A DNA stretch of 64,000 nucleotides from SSF14 sp046331245 (GCA_046331245.1 JAXLRH010000004.1:62001-126000), one strand, 5' to 3'; shown: positions 1 through 10,966, counted from the stretch's first letter. A program made the numbers and translations. Notes: generated from the letters alone by a model not told the origin.

Positions 1-1
1 C

Positions 2-406
2 TTCGTGCTCATCGCCGGCTCGTACACCCCGTTCTGCCTGCTGGTGCTGCCCCGGGTGTGGGGCATCCCGATGCTCGTCGTCATGTGGGTGAGCGCGCTC
101 GCCGGCATCATCATGAAGATGATCCGGGTCACGGCCGCCGGGGGGAAGTCCGGCTCGTGGCTCTACGTCGTGATGGGGTGGACCGCCGTCATCGCGTTGC
201 CCCAGATGCTCGACCAGCTGGGCCTGGCCCGCATGCTGCTGCTCTTCGGCGGCGGCATCCTCTACACCGGCGGGGCCATCGTGCTCGGCAAGCGGTGGCT
301 CAACTTCTCCCCGACGGTCTTCGGCTACCACGAGGTGTGGCACGCGTTCACCGTGGGCGCCGGCGTGTGCCACTTCATCCTCGTGGCGATGGTGGCGCAC
401 CCCTGA
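2..406 (+). CDS. Hemolysin III / PAQR family membrane protein (5'-partial)
   Basis: C-terminal part of an integral membrane protein whose start lies before the window; the frame is open from base 2. Visible are the family hallmark SYTPF near the beginning and the C-terminal YHEVWHAF stretch with two His residues, which in PAQR/hemolysin III proteins are likely metal ligands in the membrane. Roughly four hydrophobic segments remain. The family is also called YqfA; its physiological role in bacteria is unclear, and 'hemolysin' is a historical name. It ends with TGA, 27 bp from the convergent protease gene. Confidence 0.85.
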   Translation, partial: FVLIAGSYTPFCLLVLPRVWGIPMLVVMWVSALAGIIMKMIRVTAAGGKSGSWLYVVMGWTAVIALPQMLDQLGLARMLLLFGGGILYTGGAIVLGKRWLNFSPTVFGYHEVWHAFTVGAGVCHFILVAMVAHP

Positions 407-433
407 CGGGGTGGGCACCGGGTCAGGATCCCG

Positions 434-1561
434 TCAGGCGGTGGCGGCCGCTGCCGTCACGCCGTCGCGGAACCGCACGCCCGCTCGCATCGACGCGTCG
501 AACGGCAGGAGCGAGATGTGCTGGCCCAGGCGGTCGAGCTCGCCGAGGCGGCCGAACACCCGGTTGAAGTAGGTGTCGGGCGGGTCGACCGGGCCGGTGG
601 CGAGCGCCTCGGACACGAGCGAGTAGGCGCCGTCGACGTCACCTCGGTACCAGGCCACGGCGCCGCTCAGCAGCCGCCGGTGGTGGTCGTGGAATCGCGC
701 GGGATCGAGGTGGCTCAGCTCGTGGAACCGGCGCTCGTGCAGGAGCGCCCATGCGAGGAGGGTGTACGCCTCGTCGGGGATCAGCTCCGCCTCGGGCGAC
801 CACGCGATGGGGAGCAGCGTGTCGATGGCGGCGTCGAGCTCGCCGCGCATCAGCTGCTCGTGAGCGATGGAGATCGACTGCTGGCGATGCTGCTTCTCGG
901 TGATCGCGTACGCCCCGATGTTCGTGCCGATCATGAGGGCGATGCCGATGACGACCAGCGGGCCCTGGTCGTCGCCGAACGCGATCCATGCCCCGATCGA
1001 CACCGCGGCGGTCACGGCGATGAGCAGCGCGGTCCAGCCGCCGCGTCGGCGTGACGCGTACTCGACGAACTCGCGGGCGACGTGCCCGCCGTCGAGTGGC
1101 GTGATGGGCAGCAGGTTGAACGCGCTCCACCAGATGTTGACGAACCAGCACGCGGCGCGGAGCCACTCGATGGTGCGACCGCCGATGGGGAGGAGCGCCA
1201 TCTCGACCGTGATGCCGAAGGCGATGGCCGTCGCCGGACCGGCCAGCGACACGGCGACCGACCGCAGCGGGCTGAGGTAGCCGTTCTCCTCGGTGGACGT
1301 GAGGCCGCCCATCGCGTTGAGCGAGATGTCCGGACGGAAGCCGAACGCCCGCAGCGCGGCCACGTGGCCGAACTCGTGCACCAGCACCGAGACGGTGACC
1401 AGCGCGAGCCACGCGCCGAGCAGCACGGGGTCGTGGCCGAGCCGCCCCCCGAACAGGAGCGGCAGGGCGACGATGGCGATCGGGAAGCTGAGCCCGATGC
1501 GGATGGGCGTGCCGAACAGGCGGAACCGGAGCGCGGGACCTCGGCGGCGTGTTCGGAGCAT
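434..1561 (-). CDS. Site-2 protease family (M50) intramembrane metalloprotease
   Basis: 375 aa. The zinc motif HEFGH is at residues 62-66 inside a membrane segment, and the second family motif, NLLPITPLDGGH, is at about 149-160 and supplies the Asp ligand. Further hydrophobic segments surround both motifs, followed by a soluble C-terminal region of about 150 residues without a recognisable CBS or PDZ domain. Such enzymes cleave transmembrane substrates such as anti-sigma factors, but no substrate candidate is adjacent. Convergent with the PAQR gene; 21 bp downstream of the acyl-CoA dehydrogenase on the same strand, so possibly cotranscribed with it. Confidence 0.88.
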   Translation of the reverse strand: MLRTRRRGPALRFRLFGTPIRIGLSFPIAIVALPLLFGGRLGHDPVLLGAWLALVTVSVLVHEFGHVAALRAFGFRPDISLNAMGGLTSTEENGYLSPLRSVAVSLAGPATAIAFGITVEMALLPIGGRTIEWLRAACWFVNIWWSAFNLLPITPLDGGHVAREFVEYASRRRGGWTALLIAVTAAVSIGAWIAFGDDQGPLVVIGIALMIGTNIGAYAITEKQHRQQSISIAHEQLMRGELDAAIDTLLPIAWSPEAELIPDEAYTLLAWALLHERRFHELSHLDPARFHDHHRRLLSGAVAWYRGDVDGAYSLVSEALATGPVDPPDTYFNRVFGRLGELDRLGQHISLLPFDASMRAGVRFRDGVTAAAATA

Positions 1562-1582
1562 GACGCCAGTCTGGCGCGCTTC

Positions 1583-2809
1583 CTACGCCAGGAGGGCTCG
1601 GGCGATCGCGACCGTCTGGATCTCGTCGGTGCCGGCGTAGATCTGCAGCACCTTGGCGTCGCGGGCCAGCTGCTCGACCTGGAACTCGGCCATGTAGCCG
1701 TTGCCGCCGTGGAGCTGCACCGCCTCGAGCGCTACCTCGGTCGCGATCTGCGCGGAGTAGAGCTTCATCGCGGACGCCTCGGCGAACGTCATGGTCTTGC
1801 CGGCCTTGCTGAGCTCGATGGTGCGGAACACGAGGTTCTGCACGTTCATCCGGGCGACCTCCATACGGGCGAGCTTCTGCTGGATGAGCTGGAAGTCGCC
1901 GATGCGCTGACCGAACTGCACGCGGTTCTTCGCGTACTCCACGCTCAGCTCGAGGCACTGCTCGATGATGCCGAGCGACATGGCGGCGACGCCGGAGCGC
2001 TCCTGCTGGAAGGTGGCCTTGGCGCCGTCGCGGCCGCCCTTGCTCACGTCCTCCGTCTCGCCGATCAGTCGGTCGCGGCCGACGCGCACGTCGGAGAGGA
2101 AGAGCTCGCCGGTGGGGGAGCTGTGCATGCCCATCTTGCGGAGCGGCTTGCTCTGCTCGAGGCCCGGCATGCCGGAGTCGAGCACGAACGAGAGCACCTT
2201 GCGGTCCTTCGGGTCGTTGCCCTCGTCGAGCTTGGCGATGAACACGATCGTGTCGGCGTACGGGCCGTTCGTGATGAACGTCTTGCTGCCGTTGAGGACG
2301 TACTCGTCGCCGTCGCGGCGGGCGGTGGACAGCATCGAGCCGAACGCGTCCGACCCGCTGTTGGGCTCGGTGATGGCCCAGGCGCCGACCTTCTCGAGGG
2401 TGAGCAGCTCGGGGACCCAGCGCTCCTTCTGGGCGATCGTGCCCTTCGACTGGATGGCCGACGCGGTGAGGCCGACCGACACGCCCATCGCCGTGACCAT
2501 GCCCGGGCAGTGCCGGCAGAGCTCGATGATCGGGATGAGGGTGTAGCCGGCGTCGCCGCCACCGTGGCGCGACGGCTTGTCCTCGTCGACGACCTCGCCG
2601 GCGGCCACGGCCTTCTCGTGCGCGATGCGCTTGGCGAACGTCGAGCGCGCCATCTCATCCATCCCGAAGGTGGCGTACAGCTTGCGGAGCACGTCGTACG
2701 GCGGGAGGTCGCCGTGTTCCAGCTCCTCCTTGATCGGGAGGATCTCCTTGGCGATGAAGTCACGCATCGCCTGCTGCAGCATCAGGTGTTCGTCAGACCA
2801 TTCGTACAT
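1583..2809 (-). CDS. Acyl-CoA dehydrogenase
   Basis: 408 aa from the ATG beginning MYEWSDEHL; a TTG ten codons upstream is in frame but would put the operator palindrome inside the gene. N-terminal helical domain, flavin-binding middle domain (AITEPNSGSDAFG) and a C-terminal domain with LQIYAGTDEIQ. FAD enzyme that introduces a 2,3-double bond in acyl-CoA and passes electrons to ETF. The YEGT glutamate of medium-chain enzymes is Ala here, as in isovaleryl-CoA dehydrogenase-like members that place the base elsewhere. Substrate not predictable. A strong palindrome lies just upstream, suggesting TetR-type control. Confidence 0.92.
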   Translation of the reverse strand: MYEWSDEHLMLQQAMRDFIAKEILPIKEELEHGDLPPYDVLRKLYATFGMDEMARSTFAKRIAHEKAVAAGEVVDEDKPSRHGGGDAGYTLIPIIELCRHCPGMVTAMGVSVGLTASAIQSKGTIAQKERWVPELLTLEKVGAWAITEPNSGSDAFGSMLSTARRDGDEYVLNGSKTFITNGPYADTIVFIAKLDEGNDPKDRKVLSFVLDSGMPGLEQSKPLRKMGMHSSPTGELFLSDVRVGRDRLIGETEDVSKGGRDGAKATFQQERSGVAAMSLGIIEQCLELSVEYAKNRVQFGQRIGDFQLIQQKLARMEVARMNVQNLVFRTIELSKAGKTMTFAEASAMKLYSAQIATEVALEAVQLHGGNGYMAEFQVEQLARDAKVLQIYAGTDEIQTVAIARALLA

Positions 2810-2818
2810 GGTCGACAG

Positions 2819-2844
2819 GCTACTTGACCGACTGGTCAAGTAGC
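2819..2844. promoter_or_regulatory. 11-bp-arm palindrome, probable TetR-type operator
   Basis: Perfect inverted repeat: arm GCTACTTGACC, 4-bp centre GACT, arm GGTCAAGTAGC. It fills the 43-bp gap between the peroxidase stop and the ATG at 2809. The TTGACC..GGTCAA core resembles TetR-family operators of fatty-acid genes. A factor-independent terminator is less likely because no T-run follows on either strand. A shorter repeat, TAGCG-N5-CGCTA, lies at 2841-2855. Confidence 0.6.
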
Positions 2845-2852
2845 GAAAAGCG

Positions 2853-3341
2853 CTACTTGCCGAGCTGAGCCTCGATGGCGCTGACGATCGACGGGTCGTC
2901 GGGCACCGTCGTCGGGGCGAACCGCGCCACCACGTCGCCGTCGGCCGACACCAGGAACTTCTCGAAGTTCCACCGGACGTCGCCGGAGTGGCCCTCGGCG
3001 TCGGCCGTCTTGTTGAGGTCGGCGAACAGGGGGTGCTGCTCCTCGCCGTTCACGTCGAGCTTCTCCGAGAGCGGGAACGTGACGCCGTAGTTGACCGAGC
3101 AGAACTCGGCGATGTCGTCGGCGGAGCCCGGCTCCTGGCCGAGGAACTGGTTGCACGGGAAGCCGACGACGGTGAAGTCGTCGCCGCCGAACCGGTCCTG
3201 CAGCGCCTGCAGCTGCTCGTACTGCGGGGTGAGACCGCACTTCGACGCGACGTTCACGAACAGGGCGGTCTTCCCGGCGACGTCCCCGAGCAGGTTGCTC
3301 GTGCCGTTCAGCGCGTTGACGTCGTGGTCGTAGATGCTCAT
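2853..3341 (-). CDS. Glutathione peroxidase family (thiol peroxidase, Cys type)
   Basis: 162 aa. The ATG at 3341 was chosen because GAGGAG sits at an ideal distance upstream; a longer open frame to 3434 lacks this. Peroxidatic Cys35 is in VNVASKCG; the Gln of the family tetrad and the WNFEKFLV motif are present. Cys replaces selenocysteine, as in most bacterial members, which usually use thioredoxin rather than glutathione as reductant. Cytosolic, reduces hydrogen peroxide and organic hydroperoxides. Lies 43 bp upstream of the acyl-CoA dehydrogenase on the same strand, so the two could share a transcript, although the palindrome between them argues for separate control. Confidence 0.93.
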   Translation of the reverse strand: MSIYDHDVNALNGTSNLLGDVAGKTALFVNVASKCGLTPQYEQLQALQDRFGGDDFTVVGFPCNQFLGQEPGSADDIAEFCSVNYGVTFPLSEKLDVNGEEQHPLFADLNKTADAEGHSGDVRWNFEKFLVSADGDVVARFAPTTVPDDPSIVSAIEAQLGK

Positions 3342-3415
3342 CTGAGGTGCTCCTCGTTGGGGTCGATGGTGCCTGCGCCGGACCTTACCGGTCCTGTCAC
3401 GTATCGTGAGCGCTC

Positions 3416-4246
3416 GTGACCCAGCCTGCACCACGACCCGCTCCGAGCCGTGTCGCGGCGTGCGTGGCGGTGCTCGTCGCCGTCGTGATGGGCGCCTCCG
3501 GCTGCTCCGACGACGCCGCGCAGCGTGACAAGGCCCACGACGCGCTCGCCGCGCTGGGCATCAAGGAGTCGCCGGCCGAGGTGGTCACCGTCGCGGTCGA
3601 GCGGGCCGATTCGGCGTCGAAGCTCGGCGCCGCGTTCAACACCGACTATCTCCACATGCGGCTCGCGGCCCGCGGCTACTCGTGGACCGACGCGGCGTGC
3701 GCGGTCACCGCGACCGTCGGCGTCGTGGGCGCCGACGTGTTCGGCGGCCTCAGCATCGGCGACATCGAGAACCTGAAGTTCCGCTACCCCGACGCCGACG
3801 CCGCGGCCAAGACGTGCGCCTCGCCGGAGTCGGCGGCACGGCTCGCCGTGAAGCAGGGCAGTGCCGCCGGGCCGTCGGCCGCGCCGGCCACCGACATCGA
3901 CGGCGCCACCGTGCGCAGGACGCTCACGACGGCGTATCGCTCGAGCGGCAAGGCGCTCGGCCTGACGTCAGCGGAGACCGACTGCGTGATCGCGAAGGTG
4001 CTCACGGTGCACAGCGACGCCGACTTCGCCGACATCGCCACGGGAGCGAAGCGCATCCTGCCCTCCGACACCGCGGACGAGGTCGTCGGGTGTCTCACGG
4101 CGAAGCGGGTCGCCGCGCTGGCGCCGAAGGCCGCCGAGTCCCTCGTCGCGCAGAAGGAGGCGGCGGACGCCGAGCACCAGAAGGTGCAGAACGAGATCGA
4201 CGCGCAGATCGACGCGTTGAACGCGTCGACCACCACCGTTCCCTGA
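3416..4246 (+). CDS. Putative lipoprotein of unknown function
   Basis: 276 aa with a GTG start. The N-terminus has arginines, a hydrophobic stretch and a lipobox GASGC with Cys30, so it is probably a membrane-anchored extracytoplasmic lipoprotein. The mature part is Ala/Asp-rich with two comparable sections (around residues 45-140 and 165-240), each carrying a pair of Cys residues that might form disulfides. The last 30 residues are charged and probably helical, ending in a Thr tail. Family not recognised. Divergent from the peroxidase; its stop abuts the stop of the convergent SDR gene. Confidence 0.7.
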   Translation: MTQPAPRPAPSRVAACVAVLVAVVMGASGCSDDAAQRDKAHDALAALGIKESPAEVVTVAVERADSASKLGAAFNTDYLHMRLAARGYSWTDAACAVTATVGVVGADVFGGLSIGDIENLKFRYPDADAAAKTCASPESAARLAVKQGSAAGPSAAPATDIDGATVRRTLTTAYRSSGKALGLTSAETDCVIAKVLTVHSDADFADIATGAKRILPSDTADEVVGCLTAKRVAALAPKAAESLVAQKEAADAEHQKVQNEIDAQIDALNASTTTVP

Positions 4247-5041
4247 TCAGAGGTCGGGCAGGCCCAGCAGCAGGTTGGGGGCGTTGAGGCCGCCGTCGAT
4301 CTCGAGGATCTTCCCGGTGAGGTAGCTGCCGGCCCTCGACGACAGGTAGAGCACGCCGAGCGCGATGTCGAGGGGATCGCCGAGCCGACGCAGCGGGGTG
4401 TTCTGCTCCATCGCCGTGCGCAGGCCGTCGTCGGTGAGCACCATGTCGAGCGCGCTGGTCGCCGTCGAGCCCACGGCGATGGCGTTCACGCGGATGCGCG
4501 GCGCGCACTCGGTGGCCATGAGGCGGGTGAGGTGCGTGAGTGCCGCCTTGGCCGTTCCGTAGGCGGCGAAGCCACGGTCGGTGAGGCGCCCGATCGCCGA
4601 GCTGATGTTCACGATCGACCCGCCGGCGTGCTCGCCGTCGAGCATGGCGGGGATGGCCGCCTTCGACAGCTCGAGCGCCGTCGTCACGTTGAAGTGGAAC
4701 GCCTTCTCGAACATCGCCGACGACGTGTCGAGGAGCGGACGGGGGAACGAGCCGCCGACGTTGTTGACCACGATGTCGAGCCGGCCGAACTCGGTGGTGG
4801 CCGTCTGCACGAGGCCGGGCAGCGTGTCGAGGTCGCTGAGGTCCGCGGGCACCACGACGGCGCGGCGCCCGAAGCGGCTCACGGCCTGGGCGACCTCGTC
4901 GAGCTGGTCGGGGGTGCGGGCGCTGATGACGAGGTCGGCGCCGGCCTCGGCGAGCGCCAGTGCGGTCGCCCGGCCGATGCCCCGGCCCGCGCCGGTGACG
5001 ATGGCGACCTGGTCGGTCACGAGGAAGTGGTCGGTGATCAT
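4247..5041 (-). CDS. SDR family NAD(P)-dependent oxidoreductase
   Basis: 264 aa from the ATG at 5041 (MITDHFLV). Classical short-chain dehydrogenase: cofactor motif TGAGRGIG at 16-23, NNVGG at about 93-97, catalytic Ser near 147, Tyr161 and Lys165 in YGTAK. It oxidises or reduces a hydroxyl/keto group with NAD(P); substrate unknown. The divergent neighbour is an amidohydrolase, and the shared 113-bp intergenic region has a TetR-like site, so both may belong to one degradation regulon. Confidence 0.9.
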   Translation of the reverse strand: MITDHFLVTDQVAIVTGAGRGIGRATALALAEAGADLVISARTPDQLDEVAQAVSRFGRRAVVVPADLSDLDTLPGLVQTATTEFGRLDIVVNNVGGSFPRPLLDTSSAMFEKAFHFNVTTALELSKAAIPAMLDGEHAGGSIVNISSAIGRLTDRGFAAYGTAKAALTHLTRLMATECAPRIRVNAIAVGSTATSALDMVLTDDGLRTAMEQNTPLRRLGDPLDIALGVLYLSSRAGSYLTGKILEIDGGLNAPNLLLGLPDL

Positions 5042-5072
5042 CGGGCCCCCTGGTTCGCGGTCCACCGGAAAG

Positions 5073-5086
5073 TAGAACGCGTTACT
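5073..5086. promoter_or_regulatory. KstR-like palindromic operator candidate
   Basis: TAGAACGCGTTACT in the divergent SDR/amidohydrolase promoter region. It matches the pattern TnnAACnnGTTnnA (recalled for actinobacterial KstR-type TetR regulators) at all but the last base. The core GAACGCGTT recurs in the palindrome at 29094-29115 before the nitronate monooxygenase gene. Confidence 0.45.
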
Positions 5087-5154
5087 GTTTTGTCGCCAGC
5101 GGTTCCCGCCGCTGACCGGGCGAACGCTGCTCGTCCACACCGTAGGGGGTAGCC

Positions 5155-6336
5155 ATGACCACGCTCGACTTCCAGCTGTTCGACGCCGACAACCACTACT
5201 ACGAGGCGCCCGACGCCTTCACCCGGTACATCGAGCCGCAGTTCGCACGCCGAGGGATGCAGTGGGTGACCGTCGAGGGCAAGACCCGCCTCATGGTCGA
5301 CGGCAAGATCAACAAGTTCATCCCGAACCCGCTGTTCGACCCGGTGGCGCGCCCGGGCGTGCTCGACGACTACTTCCGCGGGCGGTCCGGCAGCGACGAC
5401 ATCCGCGCCGCGTTCGGCGACCTCGAGCCGATCAACCCCGGCTACCGCGACCCCGGCGCCCGCCTCGCGATCATGGACGACCAGAACATGGAGGCGTGCT
5501 TCATGTTCCCGACGCTCGGCGTCGGCATGGAGGAGGCCGTCAAGCACGACCCCGAGCTGGCGCACGGCGTGTTCCGCGCCTTCAACCGCTGGGTGGCCGA
5601 CGACTGGGGGCTCGACACCCAGCACCGCATCTTCAGCGCTCCCTACATCACGCTGCTCGACCCCGACCTCGCGGTGGCCGAGGTGGAGTGGGCGCTCGCC
5701 GAGGGCGCCCGCGTGATCGTCATGCGATCGGGTCCGGTCGTCGGCCCGAACTTCAGCCGCTCGCCGGCCGACCCGATCTACGACCCGTTCTGGGCGCGGA
5801 TCAACGAGGCCGGCATCCTCGTCGCCTACCACTCGGGTGAGTCGGGCTATCACCGCTACGCCGCCGACTGGGGCGAGTCGCCGGTGATGGAGGCGTTCCG
5901 GTACTCGCCGTTCAAGGCGCTCACCACCGGGCACCGCCCGATCTTCGACACGATCGCCGCCCTCGTCGCGCACGGCCTCTTCGCCCGGTTCCCCAACCTC
6001 CGTGTCGCCACCATCGAGTCGGGCTCCGACTGGGTGGGGGAGCTCGTTCCCAAGATGACGAAGTCGTTCAAGCAGACGCCGGGCGCGTGGGCGGAGAACC
6101 CGGTGGAGACGCTGCGGCGCCACGTGTGGGTGTCGCCGTACTACGAGGACGACATCCGGGCGCTCGCCGACGTGCTCGGCGCCGACCACGTCTTGATGGG
6201 GTCGGACTGGCCCCACGCGGAGGGCATCGCCGAACCGGCCGCGTTCGTCAGCGATCTCGGTGGCTTCGATGAGCGGGAAATCCGGCTCGTGATGCGGGAG
6301 AATGGCCTGGCGTTGTCGGTACCTCGTCCGATCTGA
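5155..6336 (+). CDS. Amidohydrolase 2 family protein (decarboxylase/hydrolase)
   Basis: 393 aa, ATG preceded by a GTAGGGGG ribosome-binding stretch. TIM-barrel amidohydrolase of the ACMSD/2,3-dihydroxybenzoate-decarboxylase group: N-terminal DADNHYYE in place of DxHxH, a His in VAYHSGESGYH, and the C-terminal MGSDWPHAEG, whose Asp is the conserved metal/catalytic residue. Members decarboxylate or hydrolyse aromatic or lactone intermediates. Context with the SDR and a second amidohydrolase suggests catabolism of a cyclic or amide compound; the substrate is open. Confidence 0.85.
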   Translation: MTTLDFQLFDADNHYYEAPDAFTRYIEPQFARRGMQWVTVEGKTRLMVDGKINKFIPNPLFDPVARPGVLDDYFRGRSGSDDIRAAFGDLEPINPGYRDPGARLAIMDDQNMEACFMFPTLGVGMEEAVKHDPELAHGVFRAFNRWVADDWGLDTQHRIFSAPYITLLDPDLAVAEVEWALAEGARVIVMRSGPVVGPNFSRSPADPIYDPFWARINEAGILVAYHSGESGYHRYAADWGESPVMEAFRYSPFKALTTGHRPIFDTIAALVAHGLFARFPNLRVATIESGSDWVGELVPKMTKSFKQTPGAWAENPVETLRRHVWVSPYYEDDIRALADVLGADHVLMGSDWPHAEGIAEPAAFVSDLGGFDEREIRLVMRENGLALSVPRPI

Positions 6337-6379
6337 CGCACGAGGCGTCGTCGACGCCACCGAGTCCGGGGGGACGAAC

Positions 6380-8092
6380 ATGCACGACCTGGTGATCCGC
6401 AACGGCCGCATCGTCGACGGTTCGGGAGGCCCGTCGTTCGTCGGCGACGTCGCGATCGACGGCGATCGGATCGTCGCGGTCGGCGAGGTCGCGGACGCGG
6501 GCCGACGCGAGATCGACGCCGAGGGCCGCATCGTCACGCCCGGCTGGGTGGACATCCACACCCACTACGACGGCCAGGTGACGTGGGACCCGGAGGTGAG
6601 CCCCTCGGGCTGGCACGGTGTGACCACCATCGTCATGGGCAACTGTGGCGTGGGGTTCGCTCCGGCGGACCCGGCGCGGCGCGACTGGCTCATCCAACTC
6701 ATGGAGGGCGTGGAGGACATCCCCGGCTCGGCGCTCGAGGAGGGCATGAGCTGGAACTGGGAGACGTTCCCGGAGTACCTCGACGAGGTCGAGAGCCTGG
6801 GGCGCGTGCTCGACGTCGCCGCCCTGGTGCCGCACGGAGCGGTGCGCGCCTACGTGATGGGCGACCAGGCCGCGGTGCACGACCAGGCCACGCCCGAGCA
6901 GATCGAGGCCATGACCGCCATCGTGCGCGAGGCGATCGCGGTGGGCGCCATCGGCTTCTCCACCACCCGCACGCTCCTGCACCGCGCCAAGGACGGCGAG
7001 CTCGCCGCAGGTACGAACGCCGACGCGGCCGAGCTCATCGGCATCGGGCGTGCGCTCGCGGACACCGGCGCCGGTGTGTTCTCGGTGGCGTCGGACATGC
7101 TCGACCCGGTGTCGGAGATCGCCTGGATGACCGAGGTGTCGCGCGAGTCGGGTCGCCCGGTCACGTTCGCCTGCCTCCAGAGTCCCTTCCAGCCGGACAA
7201 CTGGCGGACGCTCATCGAGCTCGCGGACGGCGCCGCCGCCAACGGTGCGCACATCGTCCCGCAGGTGGCGGGCCGTCCGGCGTGCGTTATGTTCGGGTTC
7301 GAGTCGAGCGCCCACCCGTTCATGTTCCACGAGGCGTACCGACCGCTCGCCGACCTGCCGCTCGCCGAGCGGGTGCAGGAGCTGCGGCGTCCGGAGGTGC
7401 GGCGGGCCATCCTCGACGAGGTCGTCGAGCTGCGGGGTCTGCAGGCGGTGGTCATGCAGTCGTTCGGTCGGTTGTTCCCCCTGGGTGACCCACCCGAGTA
7501 CGAGCCGGCGCCCGAGGCGAGCGTCGCGGCGATCGCGGAGCGGGAGGGCCGCCCACCTGCCGAGGTCGCCTACGACCTCATGCTCGAGCAGGACGGTCAC
7601 GCGCTGCTCTACTTCCCGCTCATCGGATACGCGGCCGGAGACTTCGACGCCCTCGAGGAGATGCTGCGCCATCCGACGACCGTGCTCGGTCTCGGCGACG
7701 GCGGTGCGCACTGCGGCGTGCTGTGCGACGCCGGCCTGCCCACCTACATGCTCACGCACTGGGTGCGCGACCGCAGCCGCGGCGCCCGCCTGTCGATCGA
7801 GGAGGCGGTGCACCATCAGACGCGTCGCACCGCCGCGCTCTACGGCTTCGACGATCGCGGCCTGCTCGCCCCCGGCTACCTCGCGGACGTCAACGTCATC
7901 GACCTCGACGCGCTCGACGCGCCGGTCCCGCAGATGGTCTACGACCTGCCTGCCGGTGGGCGCCGGCTGATTCAGCGTGCCCGCGGATATGTCGCTACTG
8001 TGAAATCCGGCGTCGTCGTCCGGGAGAACGACGAGCCGACGGGGGAGCGGCCCGGCAAGCTCATACGGGGACATCAACCGTCTCCGGTGTGA
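6380..8092 (+). CDS. Amidohydrolase 3 family, N-acyl-D-amino-acid deacylase-like
   Basis: 570 aa from the ATG at 6380, preceded by GGGGGGA; an earlier in-frame ATG at 6302 lies inside the previous gene. Metal ligands: HTHYDGQ (His60, His62) and the D-aminoacylase-type Cys89 in GNCGVG; further His residues and a late DGGAH motif follow. The composite beta-sandwich is formed by the N- and C-termini (DLVIRNGRIVDGSG and LAPGYLADVNVID). Typical members remove acyl groups from N-acyl-D-amino acids or open cyclic amides. Same strand as the preceding amidohydrolase, 43 bp gap, likely one transcript. Confidence 0.85.
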   Translation: MHDLVIRNGRIVDGSGGPSFVGDVAIDGDRIVAVGEVADAGRREIDAEGRIVTPGWVDIHTHYDGQVTWDPEVSPSGWHGVTTIVMGNCGVGFAPADPARRDWLIQLMEGVEDIPGSALEEGMSWNWETFPEYLDEVESLGRVLDVAALVPHGAVRAYVMGDQAAVHDQATPEQIEAMTAIVREAIAVGAIGFSTTRTLLHRAKDGELAAGTNADAAELIGIGRALADTGAGVFSVASDMLDPVSEIAWMTEVSRESGRPVTFACLQSPFQPDNWRTLIELADGAAANGAHIVPQVAGRPACVMFGFESSAHPFMFHEAYRPLADLPLAERVQELRRPEVRRAILDEVVELRGLQAVVMQSFGRLFPLGDPPEYEPAPEASVAAIAEREGRPPAEVAYDLMLEQDGHALLYFPLIGYAAGDFDALEEMLRHPTTVLGLGDGGAHCGVLCDAGLPTYMLTHWVRDRSRGARLSIEEAVHHQTRRTAALYGFDDRGLLAPGYLADVNVIDLDALDAPVPQMVYDLPAGGRRLIQRARGYVATVKSGVVVRENDEPTGERPGKLIRGHQPSPV

Positions 8093-8141
8093 GACTTGCG
8101 CGTGCGGGCGCGGGGTCGTGGTGCCCTAGCCTTCGCCGCCG

Positions 8142-9929
<1,788 letters not shown>

Positions 9930-9957
9930 CGTGAGCGGCTGGGGAGCGGAGCGCGCG

Positions 9958-10905
9958 TCAGGACGGGCCGTCGACGCGATCGCTGCGACGCAGCATGTGC
10001 ATCGTGATGGCCCGGGCGCTCCGCGCGTAGCCGCCGTGCACCATCACCCAGTACTTGTGCCGAACCGGTGTCACGTAGTGCCGAACCGCGACGCCGGCGA
10101 CGTTCGCGATGTCGCCGGGGGAGTGCTGGTCGTCCCAGCGCAGGATGAACTTGTCGGGCGGGAACGCCCGTGCTCCGTGCTGGTGGATCGCCCGGTGCAC
10201 CACGGTCTGCTCGGTGAACCACTCGGGGTCGGCGACGAGGTCGAGTGACTGCGCGAGCGCGTCGCTCCAGTCGAGATGCTTCGGGAGGATGAGGAACCCG
10301 GAGTTCACATGCGGGAGCGGCTCGGGCAGGACGCGGCTGTCGAGCGACGTCGACGAGTGGTCGTGCATGTACCACGGCGTGTCGATCGGAGACGTGAGCA
10401 GCTCCACGAGCGGCTCGCTCGCTGCGGAGAACCAGACGTCGGTGTCCGCGTAGAGGACGGGCCGCTCGCCGTTGGAGGTGAGGTCGACGAGGGCGGCGAG
10501 CTTCCTGCCCATGGGACGGATCGACGCGTAGTACGCCATCTCCGGGCCGCCGACGCTTTCGAGGTCGATCGGCGGCGTGTAGAACTCGACCAGCGGGCTG
10601 ATGGAGCGGATGCAGTCGCGCTCGCCCGGCCCGAGCGTCCCGTCGTCGACGACCAGGATCGACTGCGGCCGGCCGACGCGGCTGAGGAAGCCGGTGAGCA
10701 TCGGGACGATCCCGGGGAAGTCACCCGTCCCGGTGATGGTGAGGAGCGTGATCGGCAGCTCCCGGTCGAGGTAGTGGGTCGACGCGGAGCGCACGCCCTT
10801 CTGCCAGTCGTACGACTGACGCAGCTGGCGCAGCCCCTCGCGCAGGGGCAGGGGATACACGCGAGCTCGGCTCGTCGGCACGGTGACCGGACCCGTCGAC
10901 ATCAT
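9958..10905 (-). CDS. Putative GT-A fold glycosyltransferase-like protein
   Basis: 315 aa. Features of a nucleotide-sugar transferase fold: a beta-strand followed by VVDDG at about 83-87, a DxD-type motif in YADTDVWF, and a downstream HVNSGFLIL. These suggest a metal-dependent transferase, but the donor and acceptor cannot be named and no capsule or LPS cluster is adjacent. Two adjacent ATGs (10905, 10902) are equivalent start candidates. Convergent with the ABC-F gene. Confidence 0.6.
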   Translation of the reverse strand: MMSTGPVTVPTSRARVYPLPLREGLRQLRQSYDWQKGVRSASTHYLDRELPITLLTITGTGDFPGIVPMLTGFLSRVGRPQSILVVDDGTLGPGERDCIRSISPLVEFYTPPIDLESVGGPEMAYYASIRPMGRKLAALVDLTSNGERPVLYADTDVWFSAASEPLVELLTSPIDTPWYMHDHSSTSLDSRVLPEPLPHVNSGFLILPKHLDWSDALAQSLDLVADPEWFTEQTVVHRAIHQHGARAFPPDKFILRWDDQHSPGDIANVAGVAVRHYVTPVRHKYWVMVHGGYARSARAITMHMLRRSDRVDGPS

Positions 10906-10966
10906 TCGAAGTGTACGTCGTGACCCCGTGATTCACGCTCCCCCGTTCGAGGTGGACGGAGGCGCG

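Noticed and set aside
1082..2827. Long plus-strand frame opposite the acyl-CoA dehydrogenase
   Set aside because: Arg/Glu/Ala low-complexity translation, no motifs, covered by convincing minus-strand genes.
2819..2844. Intrinsic terminator
   Set aside because: Strong stem but no T-run on either strand, and it is placed at the promoter position of the next gene.
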